This document shows, piece by piece, positions 1-9,024 of a stretch of 23,443 bases of DNA. The translations under genes were made by a program, and so were the position numbers. The stretch comes from a virus. The notes below the pieces were generated by a model. It was not told where the DNA came from and ran no database searches. It was given only the letters and a program-made list of their open reading frames with translations. How positions within the stretch are numbered: the first letter of the stretch is position 1; every line of letters begins with the position of its first letter. The stretch is taken from positions 1-23,443 of IMG/VR virus record IMGVR_UViG_3300048554_000090, one strand, 5' to 3'.

Positions 1-1932
1 AATCTCTACTGCAGTAGAGTTTACAGTCGTTGTTGTGCCACTAACAGTAAGATCTCCACTAAGAGTAAGATCTCCTCCAATATAAGTATTTCCAAAAGCT
101 GCACTGTCATTTTGAAGTGCCAACCTATTTACGCCATCTGTAGTACCTGCTTCCCAATAATCTCCAAGCTCATTCCATTGCAGCACAGCACTATCAGTAC
201 TAGGACGATCTATTGCTATACCTGCCCTGTTAACATTATTGACAGCAACACCATCTAGCATAACATTATGCGATGTCGCAAATCTTGTTCCACCTGTAAA
301 TGTTGTTACTCCACCGACAGAAAACGTTCCAATAACATTAAGATTTCTGGTTACGCCTAAATCTTGTCCAATGGTAACATCATCTGGTAAACTAATAGTA
401 GCAGAAGATCCTTCTCCCGGTGTATGGGAAACTGTAATCTCATTAGCTGTACCTGAGATACCTGACATATAGTTGCCAGTAGTTTCTGTTCCAAGAGCTA
501 CACCATTGTCTTTGATTGTCACTACACCAGCAGAGACTAAGAAGTTATCTGTACTAAATGATGCAACACCTTTGTTAGATGATGTTGCCACTTCACCCTC
601 AATCTTAATATTATTATCAGATACAGTTGTGGTAATACCTTCACCTGCTTCAAAGGTTATTGTATCTCCCAATGAAACATTATCATCAGTACCTATTTCA
701 GCAGCAATAGTGAATGCCGTTCCTGTTGAAGTTACATCACCACCAATAGCTAGATCATTTGTGATCGTTGCACTGTCTGCTGCTAGGTTATCTGCATTGA
801 CTGTTCCGTTAACATAAACATGTCTCCACTCTTTTGAGGAGCTACCCAAATCGAAGGCATTGTTTGTATTCGGAATAATATTAGAATTAATATCAGCATC
901 AAATACTACATTGTCTGTATCGTCATCTCCAAGTGTAACCGTACCTGATGACCCAGCTTTCATATTAACAACACCATCAACGGTTAGTGTACCATCAATT
1001 TGTACATTACCACCAATGTCCAGATTACCTGTGATATATGCCGAGTCTTGTACTGTAATAGTATTAGCAAAAGTTGTGTCACCAGTAACAGTGACGTTTC
1101 CACCAACATCTAGATTACCAGTAATGTAAGCTGAATCTTCTACAGTCAAAGCACCTTCTGATACAACTGTACCTGTCACATTAACATTACCAGCGACATC
1201 TAAGTTACTACCAAGATCTAAGTTGCCAGTGATGTATGCACTGTCCTGTACTGTGATAGTGTTGTTTAGTGTAGTATCACCTGTTACAGTTAGTGTTCCA
1301 ACAGTTGCACTGTCGGCTGCAACGTTATCCGCATTTACTGTACCATCAACATAAACATGTCGCCATTCCTGACTGCTAGATCCCAAGTCATATGTATCGT
1401 CAGTGTTAGGAATAATATTTGAGTTAACATCAGCATTGAATACGACATTATCAGTGTTGGCATCACCTAAGTTAATATTCGAGTTTGCCCCTGCTTTGAA
1501 TGTTACTTCACCGTCTACAGTAAGGGTGCCTGACATGGTAGTATTACCACCAACGGCAAGATTACCTTGAACTGAAAGGTTATCTTTAAAGTCTGCTGAG
1601 TCTGATACTTCTAGTTTACCTGCAATAGTATTTACTGCAGACCCATCACTTAGACTCATTCTAGGTGATAATAGTTCTACAGTATTGATTGAGTCCAAAC
1701 GTCCATCAAGTTCTGCGATTGCAGTTGACACTGTAGATGCAGTAGTACCCATGGCACCTGCTGAGATAGTACCTAGTTCTGCATCATGTTCCTTGATAGC
1801 ATTGGTAATATCTGTGGCAGTTGTGGTAAGTGTTGATACGTCTCCAACAGAGTCAACAAGTTGATTAAATCTTCCACGTTGAGTGTTGAAGGTATCCGTT
1901 ATTTGAACACTAGGTATTTTTGAATTAGCCAT
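1..1932 (-). CDS. repeat-rich tail fibre/structural protein, C-terminus cut off by window edge
   Basis: An uninterrupted reading frame of 644 codons runs from the ATG at 1932 to the left edge; I checked it codon by codon and found no stop. The N-terminus ([19 protein letters not shown]) resembles baseplate-attached fibre proteins of T4-like cyanophages. The body is beta-rich and dominated by T, V, G, N, D and S, with short G-x-L-x-V-x-G strands typical of fibrous phage proteins. It contains two copies of a 65-residue unit centred on [20 protein letters not shown] (around residues 146-210 and 325-389) and three copies of [10 protein letters not shown] between them. The last visible residues ([19 protein letters not shown]) look like the region that precedes the distal part in such fibres. 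Its ATG overlaps the end of the upstream 71-residue gene by 8 bases. Function in host contact is inferred from family resemblance. The C-terminal tip and any chaperone domain are outside the window. Confidence 0.85.
   Translation of the reverse strand, partial: MANSKIPSVQITDTFNTQRGRFNQLVDSVGDVSTLTTTATDITNAIKEHDAELGTISAGAMGTTASTVSTAIAELDGRLDSINTVELLSPRMSLSDGSAVNTIAGKLEVSDSADFKDNLSVQGNLAVGGNTTMSGTLTVDGEVTFKAGANSNINLGDANTDNVVFNADVNSNIIPNTDDTYDLGSSSQEWRHVYVDGTVNADNVAADSATVGTLTVTGDTTLNNTITVQDSAYITGNLDLGSNLDVAGNVNVTGTVVSEGALTVEDSAYITGNLDVGGNVTVTGDTTFANTITVQDSAYITGNLDIGGNVQIDGTLTVDGVVNMKAGSSGTVTLGDDDTDNVVFDADINSNIIPNTNNAFDLGSSSKEWRHVYVNGTVNADNLAADSATITNDLAIGGDVTSTGTAFTIAAEIGTDDNVSLGDTITFEAGEGITTTVSDNNIKIEGEVATSSNKGVASFSTDNFLVSAGVVTIKDNGVALGTETTGNYMSGISGTANEITVSHTPGEGSSATISLPDDVTIGQDLGVTRNLNVIGTFSVGGVTTFTGGTRFATSHNVMLDGVAVNNVNRAGIAIDRPSTDSAVLQWNELGDYWEAGTTDGVNRLALQNDSAAFGNTYIGGDLTLSGDLTVSGTTTTVNSTAVEI
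766..1497 (-). repeat. two 65-codon direct repeats within the fibre gene
   Basis: Two in-frame units at 1303-1497 and 766-960 begin with KAG, contain [34 protein letters not shown] and end with AADSAT. They are offset by exactly 537 bases (179 codons) and by eye about three quarters of residues match. The unit is a known style of repeat in marine T4-like fibre proteins; internal duplication is the inference. Confidence 0.85.
1018..1248 (-). repeat. three [10 protein letters not shown] repeats in the fibre gene
   Basis: The peptide [QE][10 protein letters not shown] is encoded three times, at 1216-1248, 1108-1140 and 1018-1050, spaced 36 and 30 codons apart. Around each copy the pattern G-N-[VL]-x-V-x-G-T/D-x-T continues, consistent with successive turns of a fibrous beta structure. 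Confidence 0.85.
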
Positions 1933-2140
1933 TTGTACCGTTCTCTAATAGTTTTTGCAACATCATTTTTATATCATTAACATCAGATTTTAGTTGATCT
2001 ATCTCAGCACGTTCTTGCATCTTAGCTTCAGTAACTAACTTCTTCCGTTTATGGTTACTCTTATTTATATTCAAAATCATGTTAGTATTAGGATCTCTGA
2101 CTAAATCAGGATGATCTTTTACAGGTATATAATCAGCCAT
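1925..2140 (-). CDS. 71-residue coiled-coil protein, small virion-associated family
   Basis: A small acidic/basic protein. The N-terminal half has the pattern [20 protein letters not shown] followed by LNINKS. The C-terminal half (about residues 40-67) has regular hydrophobic spacing (IDQL..DV.DIKMML.KLL) suggesting a short amphipathic coiled coil. This resembles a small conserved protein that sits among structural genes in T4-like cyanophages, whose role I do not know. The start codon overlaps the stop of the 559-residue gene (TAATG) and its end overlaps the fibre start by 8 bases, so it is probably translationally coupled to both. It may be an assembly or trimerisation factor for the adjacent fibre, but that is only a guess from position. 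Confidence 0.75.
   Translation of the reverse strand: MADYIPVKDHPDLVRDPNTNMILNINKSNHKRKKLVTEAKMQERAEIDQLKSDVNDIKMMLQKLLENGTNG
2062..2069 (-). promoter_or_regulatory. possible internal late promoter box upstream of the fibre gene
   Basis: TATAAATA reads leftward inside the 71-residue gene, about 130 bases before the fibre start. The sequence matches the T4 late consensus exactly, but several such octamers are expected by chance at this base composition, and the distance to the gene is longer than for the other boxes. Confidence 0.3.
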
Positions 2141-3819
2141 TACGATGTTGCTATTGTTCTCAGGTTTTTGAATCTTGGAAATCTGGTAGACTTCTCAGCA
2201 TTCATTGTTATTTTTATTTGATACTCATCAAAATCAGCAAGATCAAAGACGTTAAACTCATATTCAATAAACGTTAATAAGTCATCACTAGGTGGAATGT
2301 CGTTATAACTATTGCTTTTAGTGACCTTAACATCTTTTGTGAAAGCTGTCCAATCTTGATCGATTAATCTAACACCTGACGAACTTAAGCTTGTTCTAAA
2401 CCACACATCAAAGTCAGCACCTATAGGTCTAACCGCATCAACTAAAACCACAATAGAAGTGGATGAGTTTGCTAGTGTGTATGGAATACTAATATGCTTA
2501 CTTGCACTTGTTCCACCATTAGCCGCAGTTTCAGAAACATACGGAACAGTTGTGATATAGTTTCTATCTGTTCTAGTACCACCTGCCGATGCACTATCTT
2601 GCTGATGATCAATAAAATACGAAACGGTTTCCAATCGCCCATTATTCACGTTAAAATAAGGTGCTACGTTTGGATCATTAGTATTCATATTAACAGATAT
2701 TACTGTAGATGGATTTCCACTAAGTTTTCCAACTTCTTGCGCTTTTGCAGCAATAACTGCAGGATCATCCATCATTAACCCTCTTTGAAAACTCATTGCA
2801 ATATTTGTAATATCTTCATATCCAGTATCTGCATCTTGCCAATCACCTATTGAAGTGAAGTTACCAGAAGCATATATGGCAGTATCTACAGGTGCTGTGT
2901 GTGGAAGGTTAAGAAAAAACTCATCTATTTCATGTTGTTCTGTGGCATATAATCCTGTACCACCCGCTCTAATAGAGGATGTAGCATTTCCCGAATCCAT
3001 CTTAAATGTATACCCAAAAGGATCAGCCTTAGTAATAGTTCTTTGTCCAAGAATACTACTACCTTTAACTCCGTTGACTGTTGAAGATGAATCAAACCCC
3101 GTGGCATCTGTACTCAGAGTAACGATATCACCTACTCTAAATCCATGTGCAGGATGAAGAACCGAAAGATTAGAGTCTGCTGCAGTAAACCTTAAAGGAT
3201 CATAAACATAATCAGCAAGTTGATTTTGAATTAAACTTTCTGTAAGTTTTTTTATTGGCGGCACATTGACTTCTAGTTTAGCTGTAGCAGTTGTTGTCGT
3301 ATCGAACTGTGCTTTATAAACCTTAAATGTTAAATCCTTTGAGTTATCACCTTCCCATGTGGTTCCATTAGATGATGCGTACAAAGCACCTCTTGCAACA
3401 TTAACACCTGAGTTGTACCTAGCAGTTGTGGTTCCAAATAAGAACTCTCCGTTTTCACCGAAATATACTTTATAAGAATCTCCTGTAGCAGAACTGTATA
3501 TGCAGACTGCTAACAAAGTATTTTTAGGAACATATATTGGAGAGGTAAACTGAAACTTGTATTCTGTTGCAGCAGAAAATGAAGTTGCTGCCTTGGCCCC
3601 AATCTGTGCAGCAGTTGCGACTACTCTACTTCCCGGAATAAATCTTTTAGCTGAAGGAAATCCACCTTCAGTAGTTGGTCTAAGCTCTAAAGTTATAGGT
3701 AGATTAGGATCTGCAGAATGAAAGAATACTCCAATACCCGTCAATACGCTTGCTTCATCAACGACAAAGGTTTGTGCTGTAGGAGATTTTTGTTCCGTTA
3801 GTTGTAATATTCCAGTCAT
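2140..3819 (-). CDS. 559-residue distal baseplate/structural protein
   Basis: A large protein with no signal peptide or membrane segment. Residues 1-170 (AQTFVVDEASVLTGIGVFF, then LPITLELRP, IPGSRV and FTSPIYV) resemble a beta-sandwich unit found in large structural proteins of marine T4-like phages, usually close to a DUF4815 protein. Residues about 216-290 hold a separate module, HPAHGFRVGDIVTL then TVNG...RTITKADPFGYTF, a repeat type common in marine phage virion proteins. The C-terminus (about 490-559) is an EYEFNVFDLADFDEYQIKI beta domain. The start follows AGGAAAAAATA, a good ribosome binding site. It lies immediately downstream of the 253-residue and DUF4815 genes, with which it probably forms a baseplate-rim or adhesin assembly; exact role unknown. 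Confidence 0.75.
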   Translation of the reverse strand: MTGILQLTEQKSPTAQTFVVDEASVLTGIGVFFHSADPNLPITLELRPTTEGGFPSAKRFIPGSRVVATAAQIGAKAATSFSAATEYKFQFTSPIYVPKNTLLAVCIYSSATGDSYKVYFGENGEFLFGTTTARYNSGVNVARGALYASSNGTTWEGDNSKDLTFKVYKAQFDTTTTATAKLEVNVPPIKKLTESLIQNQLADYVYDPLRFTAADSNLSVLHPAHGFRVGDIVTLSTDATGFDSSSTVNGVKGSSILGQRTITKADPFGYTFKMDSGNATSSIRAGGTGLYATEQHEIDEFFLNLPHTAPVDTAIYASGNFTSIGDWQDADTGYEDITNIAMSFQRGLMMDDPAVIAAKAQEVGKLSGNPSTVISVNMNTNDPNVAPYFNVNNGRLETVSYFIDHQQDSASAGGTRTDRNYITTVPYVSETAANGGTSASKHISIPYTLANSSTSIVVLVDAVRPIGADFDVWFRTSLSSSGVRLIDQDWTAFTKDVKVTKSNSYNDIPPSDDLLTFIEYEFNVFDLADFDEYQIKITMNAEKSTRFPRFKNLRTIATS

Positions 3820-3852
3820 TATTTTTTTCCTGTTTAAGCTATATGCTTTTTA

Positions 3853-4614
3853 TTAGTAGCCACCAAAGCCATTGTTTGCTGATTTCACAAGACCCGATAT
3901 TTGTGATGCCTGTGCTAGACTAGTGCCACTTGAAACTGTAATCGATGATCCAAAATTCATGCTAGAAGAAACAATGGCACCATTTGATAAAACTGTCCAA
4001 CCGCTGCTTCCACCGCCATCACTATTACTGTATTGGACAGTTTCATAATATGTATAACTTTCACTCACCTGAACTTCTTCAGTTGTGGTATACTCGTACC
4101 AATCCTCATATTGAGCCTTAGAATAAAACTTTGCTGCAGCATATGACAAAGATTCGTTCCTATCTAGCACAGAAATATCTAATGCTGAAAAGTTCGTACC
4201 ATCAGTGTTAGTAGGCCAGAATAAATCTGCATTAGATTGAAGATAAAATAAACCCTTTATGGAACCATCTGCAGCACTAGTTAGTGGAGCATCCCCACCA
4301 CCATTCGTTGCACCACCACCGAAAGGAAACTCTGTTGCATTAACAAAACGGTCTCCCGGTTCTTTAATAAAAGAATCTCTATCAGAATTAGTATAAGTAT
4401 CTACACCAAATGCAGTATTGCACCATTTGGTTACTTGTTTGTCTCCATAAAATATCCAATGTGGTATATTTGGGCGCAGACCTTGAAACTCAAAAAATAA
4501 TATTTTGGGTCTATGTATTTCTATTTCAGTATATCCTAGCCTATCCTGTTTTACAATATCTCTCGATTTTGTAACCATTCTAGTGCCTGTTCTTTTTACC
4601 TGTCTGCTTGGCAT
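3853..4614 (-). CDS. 253-residue structural protein downstream of the DUF4815 gene
   Basis: Residues 1-75 (SRDIVKQDRLGYTEIEIHRP, then LFFEFQGLRPNIPHW and VTKWCN) match in style a conserved segment of cyanophage virion proteins, often placed between DUF4815-type and distal beta-sandwich domains. The middle is Ser/Gly/Asp rich. The C-terminal third is Tyr, Ser and Thr rich (SESYTYYETVQYS, then SSGTSLAQASQIS) and ends in GFGGY. An AAGG ribosome binding site precedes the ATG by about eight bases. It is probably a linker or hinge subunit between the DUF4815 protein and the 559-residue protein. I recognise the segment but not a specific function. Confidence 0.7.
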   Translation of the reverse strand: MPSRQVKRTGTRMVTKSRDIVKQDRLGYTEIEIHRPKILFFEFQGLRPNIPHWIFYGDKQVTKWCNTAFGVDTYTNSDRDSFIKEPGDRFVNATEFPFGGGATNGGGDAPLTSAADGSIKGLFYLQSNADLFWPTNTDGTNFSALDISVLDRNESLSYAAAKFYSKAQYEDWYEYTTTEEVQVSESYTYYETVQYSNSDGGGSSGWTVLSNGAIVSSSMNFGSSITVSSGTSLAQASQISGLVKSANNGFGGY

Positions 4615-4628
4615 CTGTTTACCTTACT

Positions 4629-7586
4629 TTAATATGTTGTGCCAGTACTTATTGTAATAGTACCTTGAGAACTTATTTCGGTTGTACCATCAGGTAACAA
4701 CGATGAGTTAGATTGTGATGAATACGATTTATCAACAATACGTTTATTAGTCCAATAATCTCCATCAGGCGTTAGTTCTGCAGAACCAATGCTTTGAGGA
4801 ATATCAAACTGATTAACCGGCACTATTCCTGTAGCCTCTTCTTGTCCAAAGTCTGCAACAACTTCAGTATATGTAGGCCAAACATTATTACCTTTTATCA
4901 CACAAGTGTTTAGAGATAAATCAGAATCATACGTTAATCCGATAGCTTTAGCGAAGAACAGTGGAGTAAGCATATTCATATCTTGAATTACTGCACCTCT
5001 GTAATCATCATCAGCCCAATTTGCTTGTAGCATATCCTCAAAATTATCTCCTGTGATGCCTTCAGTCTGTCTAATGAATGTAGCATCATCAGGATCGTAT
5101 ACTTCTAAACTAGAAAGCTGTGCTTCTAATAAAGTGAGCGTTGATATTCTTTCGACATTAGAAATCCTGTTCTCTAGATTACGCAAATCTTCCATCTTAA
5201 ATCCACGATTATCATGTCGTATCACATTCAAATCTTCCTCATTAAATGTAAATGGGTTCAATGAAATATCGTAAAGAGGCATGTCTTTTCTAGCTATTCC
5301 TGTAGGCATTTCCATTTCATACGCAGAAGTACCCTGATGATAGCTTAACGTTCCTGCAGAAGTTAGTGTTAACACATCTTTTCTAGGTAACCAGTATTTC
5401 GCAGTTCCTACTGAAAGTGTTGATTGGTTTTTAGGAAGATCCTCAATACGTGCGATACCACCAGAGAAAGTTTCATTTGCAGGATTTTGCAAAGGTCTCA
5501 TATCAATCACGTCTGCTAAGTGAATAGTTTCATTCAATGTCGTAGTATATTTTGGAATTTCGCTAAAGGTAACATCACCATAGGATGCAGCACCCGCAAA
5601 ATATCCTGTTCCTGAAGGTGTACTATGCTCAAAGTATTTGTATTGCACTGTCACATTACCTGCAGGTGCAGCAACTCCTGATTTTAAAGTTCCTTTTCCT
5701 GGGCCATAAAAGTTATCTCTCTGACCGTTATCTAGAACAAACTTATAAGTAATATCCTCATTTGTTGTAGCATCAGTTATTTTATAAAATCTAAAAATGT
5801 CAGCTTTGGCAAGAGTAAACACGCCACTACTTAAGGCAATAGTTTCAGATTCCCAATCATTTGCAGCCGTACTAGGCTTCAGAGATTTATTCTTACGAAC
5901 AAGAGTTTTATTCTGATATGCAATCACATGCCCTGTACCATTATCAGGTCCAGAGATCGTTGCTTGTGTATTACCTCCACTTAATACCACAGTTGGAGTA
6001 GTCAACTCTCCATCACCGTCTACCTGATAAATCCAATCATCAGTTTCTGTGAAAGTATCAGTACCTGCGTTGATTACCACAGTTGACGCTGTTTTGTTTG
6101 TTGTATATACAGTACCAATAACTGCTGTCACAGATGATACTTCTTGAACTCTAGTACTAGGAAGTCTAAATAAAAGACTATTTTCTTCTTTATTATAAAT
6201 ATCGTATCTATTCTGAATAGCTTTTAAGTTAGCATAGTTAGCAGCATCAACACCAATACTTCTAACATCACCAATACCATTGGCAGAAGGATTTGACAAC
6301 TGTATATCAAATAGATGAATGCGATAATCAGCCTGTGCTGTGTACAAGCCTCTTACACGTGCAGTACCAATATTACTACCACCTCTATCCACAGCAGTGT
6401 AAAGGTTTACTTCAGTGACATCTTCAATATATCCGACCAACCCATAAGCACTATCTGCAACAACATAGTTACCAATATTTGCGCCAACCTTTTCGGTAGT
6501 TTTTACTTTAAGATCTGAAGTAAGATTTCTAGGTTTTTCTACACGAATGGGTAAATTGAAATCTCTTTCAACACGTGATCCGTTAACAAATGCAGTACCG
6601 CCTGATACTTTAAAACTTAAGAAGTCATCGTCACTATCTTTTTCTATAGTTAAGTCAAACTCACCTGAAGAACTTTGTTCAATAAAGTTACCTGTTTGAG
6701 AAAAGGTTCTTGCGTCAATAAGGGTTCCTATCTTAGATAGAATTTTATCGGGTGTTTTTATAAGAGAAACTTGACCACCACGAACTCTATAGACTTCATA
6801 AAATGTATCACTAGCAGAAATAGTGTCTTTTGTTGTTAAAGTTAAAACAATTCTAAGACGATCTGCGCCGGGTGATGTTAGGTTAGGCGTAGTTCCTGAG
6901 TTATCAAAAAGAGCGATATTATCTGCAGTAGTAACGATGTCCTCAGTTACTTTAAATCCTATAACTCCCGTGAATTCGGGGGAATATTTTGAGAGAACTA
7001 ATGTCTGAGCCTCAACCATAACTAGGTGATTGGCGGCAAACGTGTCAAACTGAGGAACTTCAGCAATAGATGCTTTCCCAACAGCATCGTTGACAGACTG
7101 AATAGTAATATTACCTAAATTTGTAGTAAGAGTTGCACCTGCTGCAAAAGGTTTAGATGTAGTAGTGTTAGTTGCTGTAGCCGCTCCACCAGACTGACCT
7201 TTTGTCATTTTTACAAATATGGTATCAGGATCACCACCTTCAGCAGGAAGAATTTCCTTTACTAATGCAAATAAATCTCCGTCATTTATCTCAGTGCCTT
7301 TTAGTTGAGCATAGCCAACAGGTAAGGAGTTAACCTTAAGATAAGTATATGAGAATGCATTAACGCCTGAGGCTAAGTTACCACTATTGTTGAAAATAGC
7401 ACCTTCATTAACAATAAACTTAGAAAGTCTACTCAGTTCTTGTTGGATAATAGACTGAGACTGTGTTAGTTCACGTGCCTGTAGTGCTCTTCCGTTATTA
7501 AACAGAACACGATGATAATGATCACTATCTCTGTAATCATCATTGTATTCGCTTAAAAATGTTGTACTAGTGAGATTAGTAGCCAT
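4629..7586 (-). CDS. DUF4815-type large baseplate/fibre-attachment protein
   Basis: A 985-residue protein whose N-terminus (FLSEYNDDYRDSDHYHRVLF, then GRALQARELTQSQSIIQQEL) is the hallmark of the DUF4815 family, found in cyanophage and other marine T4-like virion proteins. The remainder is beta-rich, with many T/V/G stretches and no membrane segment. The region ALSLNPFTFNEEDL-like (around 770-800) followed by MEDLRNLENRISNVERISTL is probably helical or coiled and is conserved in the family. The position after gp8 matches where T4 keeps genes 9-10, so a role in fibre attachment at the baseplate rim is likely by context. Translation starts after AAGGGTAAACC, a clear ribosome binding site. Identity with T4 gp10 cannot be claimed from sequence alone. 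Confidence 0.8.
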   Translation of the reverse strand: MATNLTSTTFLSEYNDDYRDSDHYHRVLFNNGRALQARELTQSQSIIQQELSRLSKFIVNEGAIFNNSGNLASGVNAFSYTYLKVNSLPVGYAQLKGTEINDGDLFALVKEILPAEGGDPDTIFVKMTKGQSGGAATATNTTTSKPFAAGATLTTNLGNITIQSVNDAVGKASIAEVPQFDTFAANHLVMVEAQTLVLSKYSPEFTGVIGFKVTEDIVTTADNIALFDNSGTTPNLTSPGADRLRIVLTLTTKDTISASDTFYEVYRVRGGQVSLIKTPDKILSKIGTLIDARTFSQTGNFIEQSSSGEFDLTIEKDSDDDFLSFKVSGGTAFVNGSRVERDFNLPIRVEKPRNLTSDLKVKTTEKVGANIGNYVVADSAYGLVGYIEDVTEVNLYTAVDRGGSNIGTARVRGLYTAQADYRIHLFDIQLSNPSANGIGDVRSIGVDAANYANLKAIQNRYDIYNKEENSLLFRLPSTRVQEVSSVTAVIGTVYTTNKTASTVVINAGTDTFTETDDWIYQVDGDGELTTPTVVLSGGNTQATISGPDNGTGHVIAYQNKTLVRKNKSLKPSTAANDWESETIALSSGVFTLAKADIFRFYKITDATTNEDITYKFVLDNGQRDNFYGPGKGTLKSGVAAPAGNVTVQYKYFEHSTPSGTGYFAGAASYGDVTFSEIPKYTTTLNETIHLADVIDMRPLQNPANETFSGGIARIEDLPKNQSTLSVGTAKYWLPRKDVLTLTSAGTLSYHQGTSAYEMEMPTGIARKDMPLYDISLNPFTFNEEDLNVIRHDNRGFKMEDLRNLENRISNVERISTLTLLEAQLSSLEVYDPDDATFIRQTEGITGDNFEDMLQANWADDDYRGAVIQDMNMLTPLFFAKAIGLTYDSDLSLNTCVIKGNNVWPTYTEVVADFGQEEATGIVPVNQFDIPQSIGSAELTPDGDYWTNKRIVDKSYSSQSNSSLLPDGTTEISSQGTITISTGTTY

Positions 7587-7595
7587 GGTTTACCC

Positions 7596-9014
7596 TTAAA
7601 GTTTAATAACGATTTTAATATCTTCAGTTTGGTCAGCGTCTCTTGCAATCTTTGCCTGATTATTTAGGAACAACAAATCTCCAGAGAACACGTCTATCTC
7701 TGATGCAACTCTGTCGCCAATAGTAAACGATCCTGATTTACCTGAGATTGTTACTGTCTCACCAGTTCTAAATGGCGTGAAACCAGTTTCTTCATCCTGA
7801 TGATACCATATGGTTGACGAGTCGTCAAAGAAATCAATCCATGCTTGAGCATTACTGTCACCACTTATTGTAACATCGTCTGCCCACGATAGTCCACCTG
7901 TAATAGGTACAGTCAACACAAGTTGCTTAAGAGCAAGACCTTCAGTAAGCTGAAACTTAGTTCCTGCTGCAGAGTCTAAAATATTTTTTAGAAGACCAAC
8001 TTGACGATATTCGTTATCTACAACCCACTTATTATTAACATTACCTTCAGGTTTGATGTTGAACATCATGTTAGTGGACTTTAAATCCGTTCTTGCATCT
8101 GCTCCTAGTCCACCTGCGGGTGAAAAAATAGGGTATACTTCTGCATTGATACCTGATGTTAAGTTAGTCTGATCTACTCTAACAGAAGCTTTATTGTAAT
8201 TTGATCCCAAGACAGTTCCAATGGGAACAAACGCTCCCGGTCCTGCGCCTGTACCCACAGTATCACTATCCCCAACTTGAACTGCTGCTAGTTTACCTGT
8301 AGCATCAAGTACTCCATGTGCTTTAGCACCAATACCATCACCGACAACTGTAAGAGTAGGTGCAGCAGAGTATACACCCGTGTTTGGTTCTACTCTATAT
8401 CCAATAATCTGACCATCGATTGCAGCATTCTGCACAGCAAGTTGCGGAGCTTCAGGAGCAGTTGGTTCTGCTGAGTCTACAAACTTAACTGGCATAAAGT
8501 TTCCAGTTAAAAATCTGTTTGCATCTGCAGTCGTAATAGTATACAAATACTTCCAAATATACCCATCGGTTTCTACTGGCAAAGTCGTGTTCGTATGATC
8601 AGGAACAAACTGTGATACAACAGCAGATCCAAAACTATTTTTACCTTGACGAATACACACATATACGTTATTATCAGCAGTCCTTACATAGAATGAAGGA
8701 GTTTGTACGTCTTCAATATTATCGTTAAAAGCAGGATAAACTGTGTTAGTGGTCCAATCAGTTAATGGAACAACAAAAGAAAATGCCTCAACAGCTTTTA
8801 CTGATTGAAGATTGTACCTAAACAACCGGCGGTCTCTGTCGGTATTATTTGGGTTCACGGTAACATCTGTGTTGTCACCTGTTTGCCAAATCTGAGAGTG
8901 CCCTACACCAATGTAGAAATAGTTGTCAGAATCGCCAAGGTTTGTGCCTTGGTTCTCATCAAAGATTTGCTGTGCAAACTGTCTTTTTAATTTATCTGTA
9001 ATAATTGCTGGCAT
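7596..9014 (-). CDS. 8: baseplate wedge protein, gp8-like
   Basis: T4 gp8 is a dimeric outer wedge protein joining gp7 and gp10. Here the N-terminal pattern NYFYIGVGHSQIW, the VPLTDWTTNTVYPAF segment, DGYIWKYLYTI (residues 150-160) and the C-terminus ARDADQTEDIKIVIKL align in order with T4 gp8 (IFITFGRSEPW, RRDWGDTRYPD, DGYVWEYLFEI, MAMDQTEEINILFTF). At 472 residues it is longer than T4 gp8 (334). The extra length includes a module at about residues 200-270 with GVYSAAPTLTVVGDGIGAKA, related to repeats in the gp53-like protein of this window. The ATG follows AGGAAATAGACA. It lies between a fibre-like gene and the DUF4815 gene. Confidence 0.9.
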   Translation of the reverse strand: MPAIITDKLKRQFAQQIFDENQGTNLGDSDNYFYIGVGHSQIWQTGDNTDVTVNPNNTDRDRRLFRYNLQSVKAVEAFSFVVPLTDWTTNTVYPAFNDNIEDVQTPSFYVRTADNNVYVCIRQGKNSFGSAVVSQFVPDHTNTTLPVETDGYIWKYLYTITTADANRFLTGNFMPVKFVDSAEPTAPEAPQLAVQNAAIDGQIIGYRVEPNTGVYSAAPTLTVVGDGIGAKAHGVLDATGKLAAVQVGDSDTVGTGAGPGAFVPIGTVLGSNYNKASVRVDQTNLTSGINAEVYPIFSPAGGLGADARTDLKSTNMMFNIKPEGNVNNKWVVDNEYRQVGLLKNILDSAAGTKFQLTEGLALKQLVLTVPITGGLSWADDVTISGDSNAQAWIDFFDDSSTIWYHQDEETGFTPFRTGETVTISGKSGSFTIGDRVASEIDVFSGDLLFLNNQAKIARDADQTEDIKIVIKL

Positions 9015-9024
9015 TGTCTATTTC

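Noticed and set aside
239-1129. Three consecutive + strand open frames opposite the fibre gene
   Set aside because: They are low-complexity P/S/T/V mirror translations of the repetitive fibre sequence, have no ribosome binding sites, and the - strand frame is open for all 1,932 bases with recognisable fibre motifs.
2494-3157. + strand open frames opposite the 559-residue gene
   Set aside because: They lack ribosome binding sites and family motifs, and cover a strongly supported - strand gene; their Cys/Ile/Arg-rich composition is typical of antisense translation.
3836-3848. Palindrome AAGC-TATAT-GCTT followed by a T-run on the + strand, as a terminator
   Set aside because: The stem is only four base pairs and the T-run is on the wrong strand for the leftward transcripts, so a terminator is not supported.
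6194-6201. TATAAATA reading rightward within the DUF4815 gene
   Set aside because: It is antisense to the gene with no rightward gene following, and such octamers are expected by chance at this base composition.
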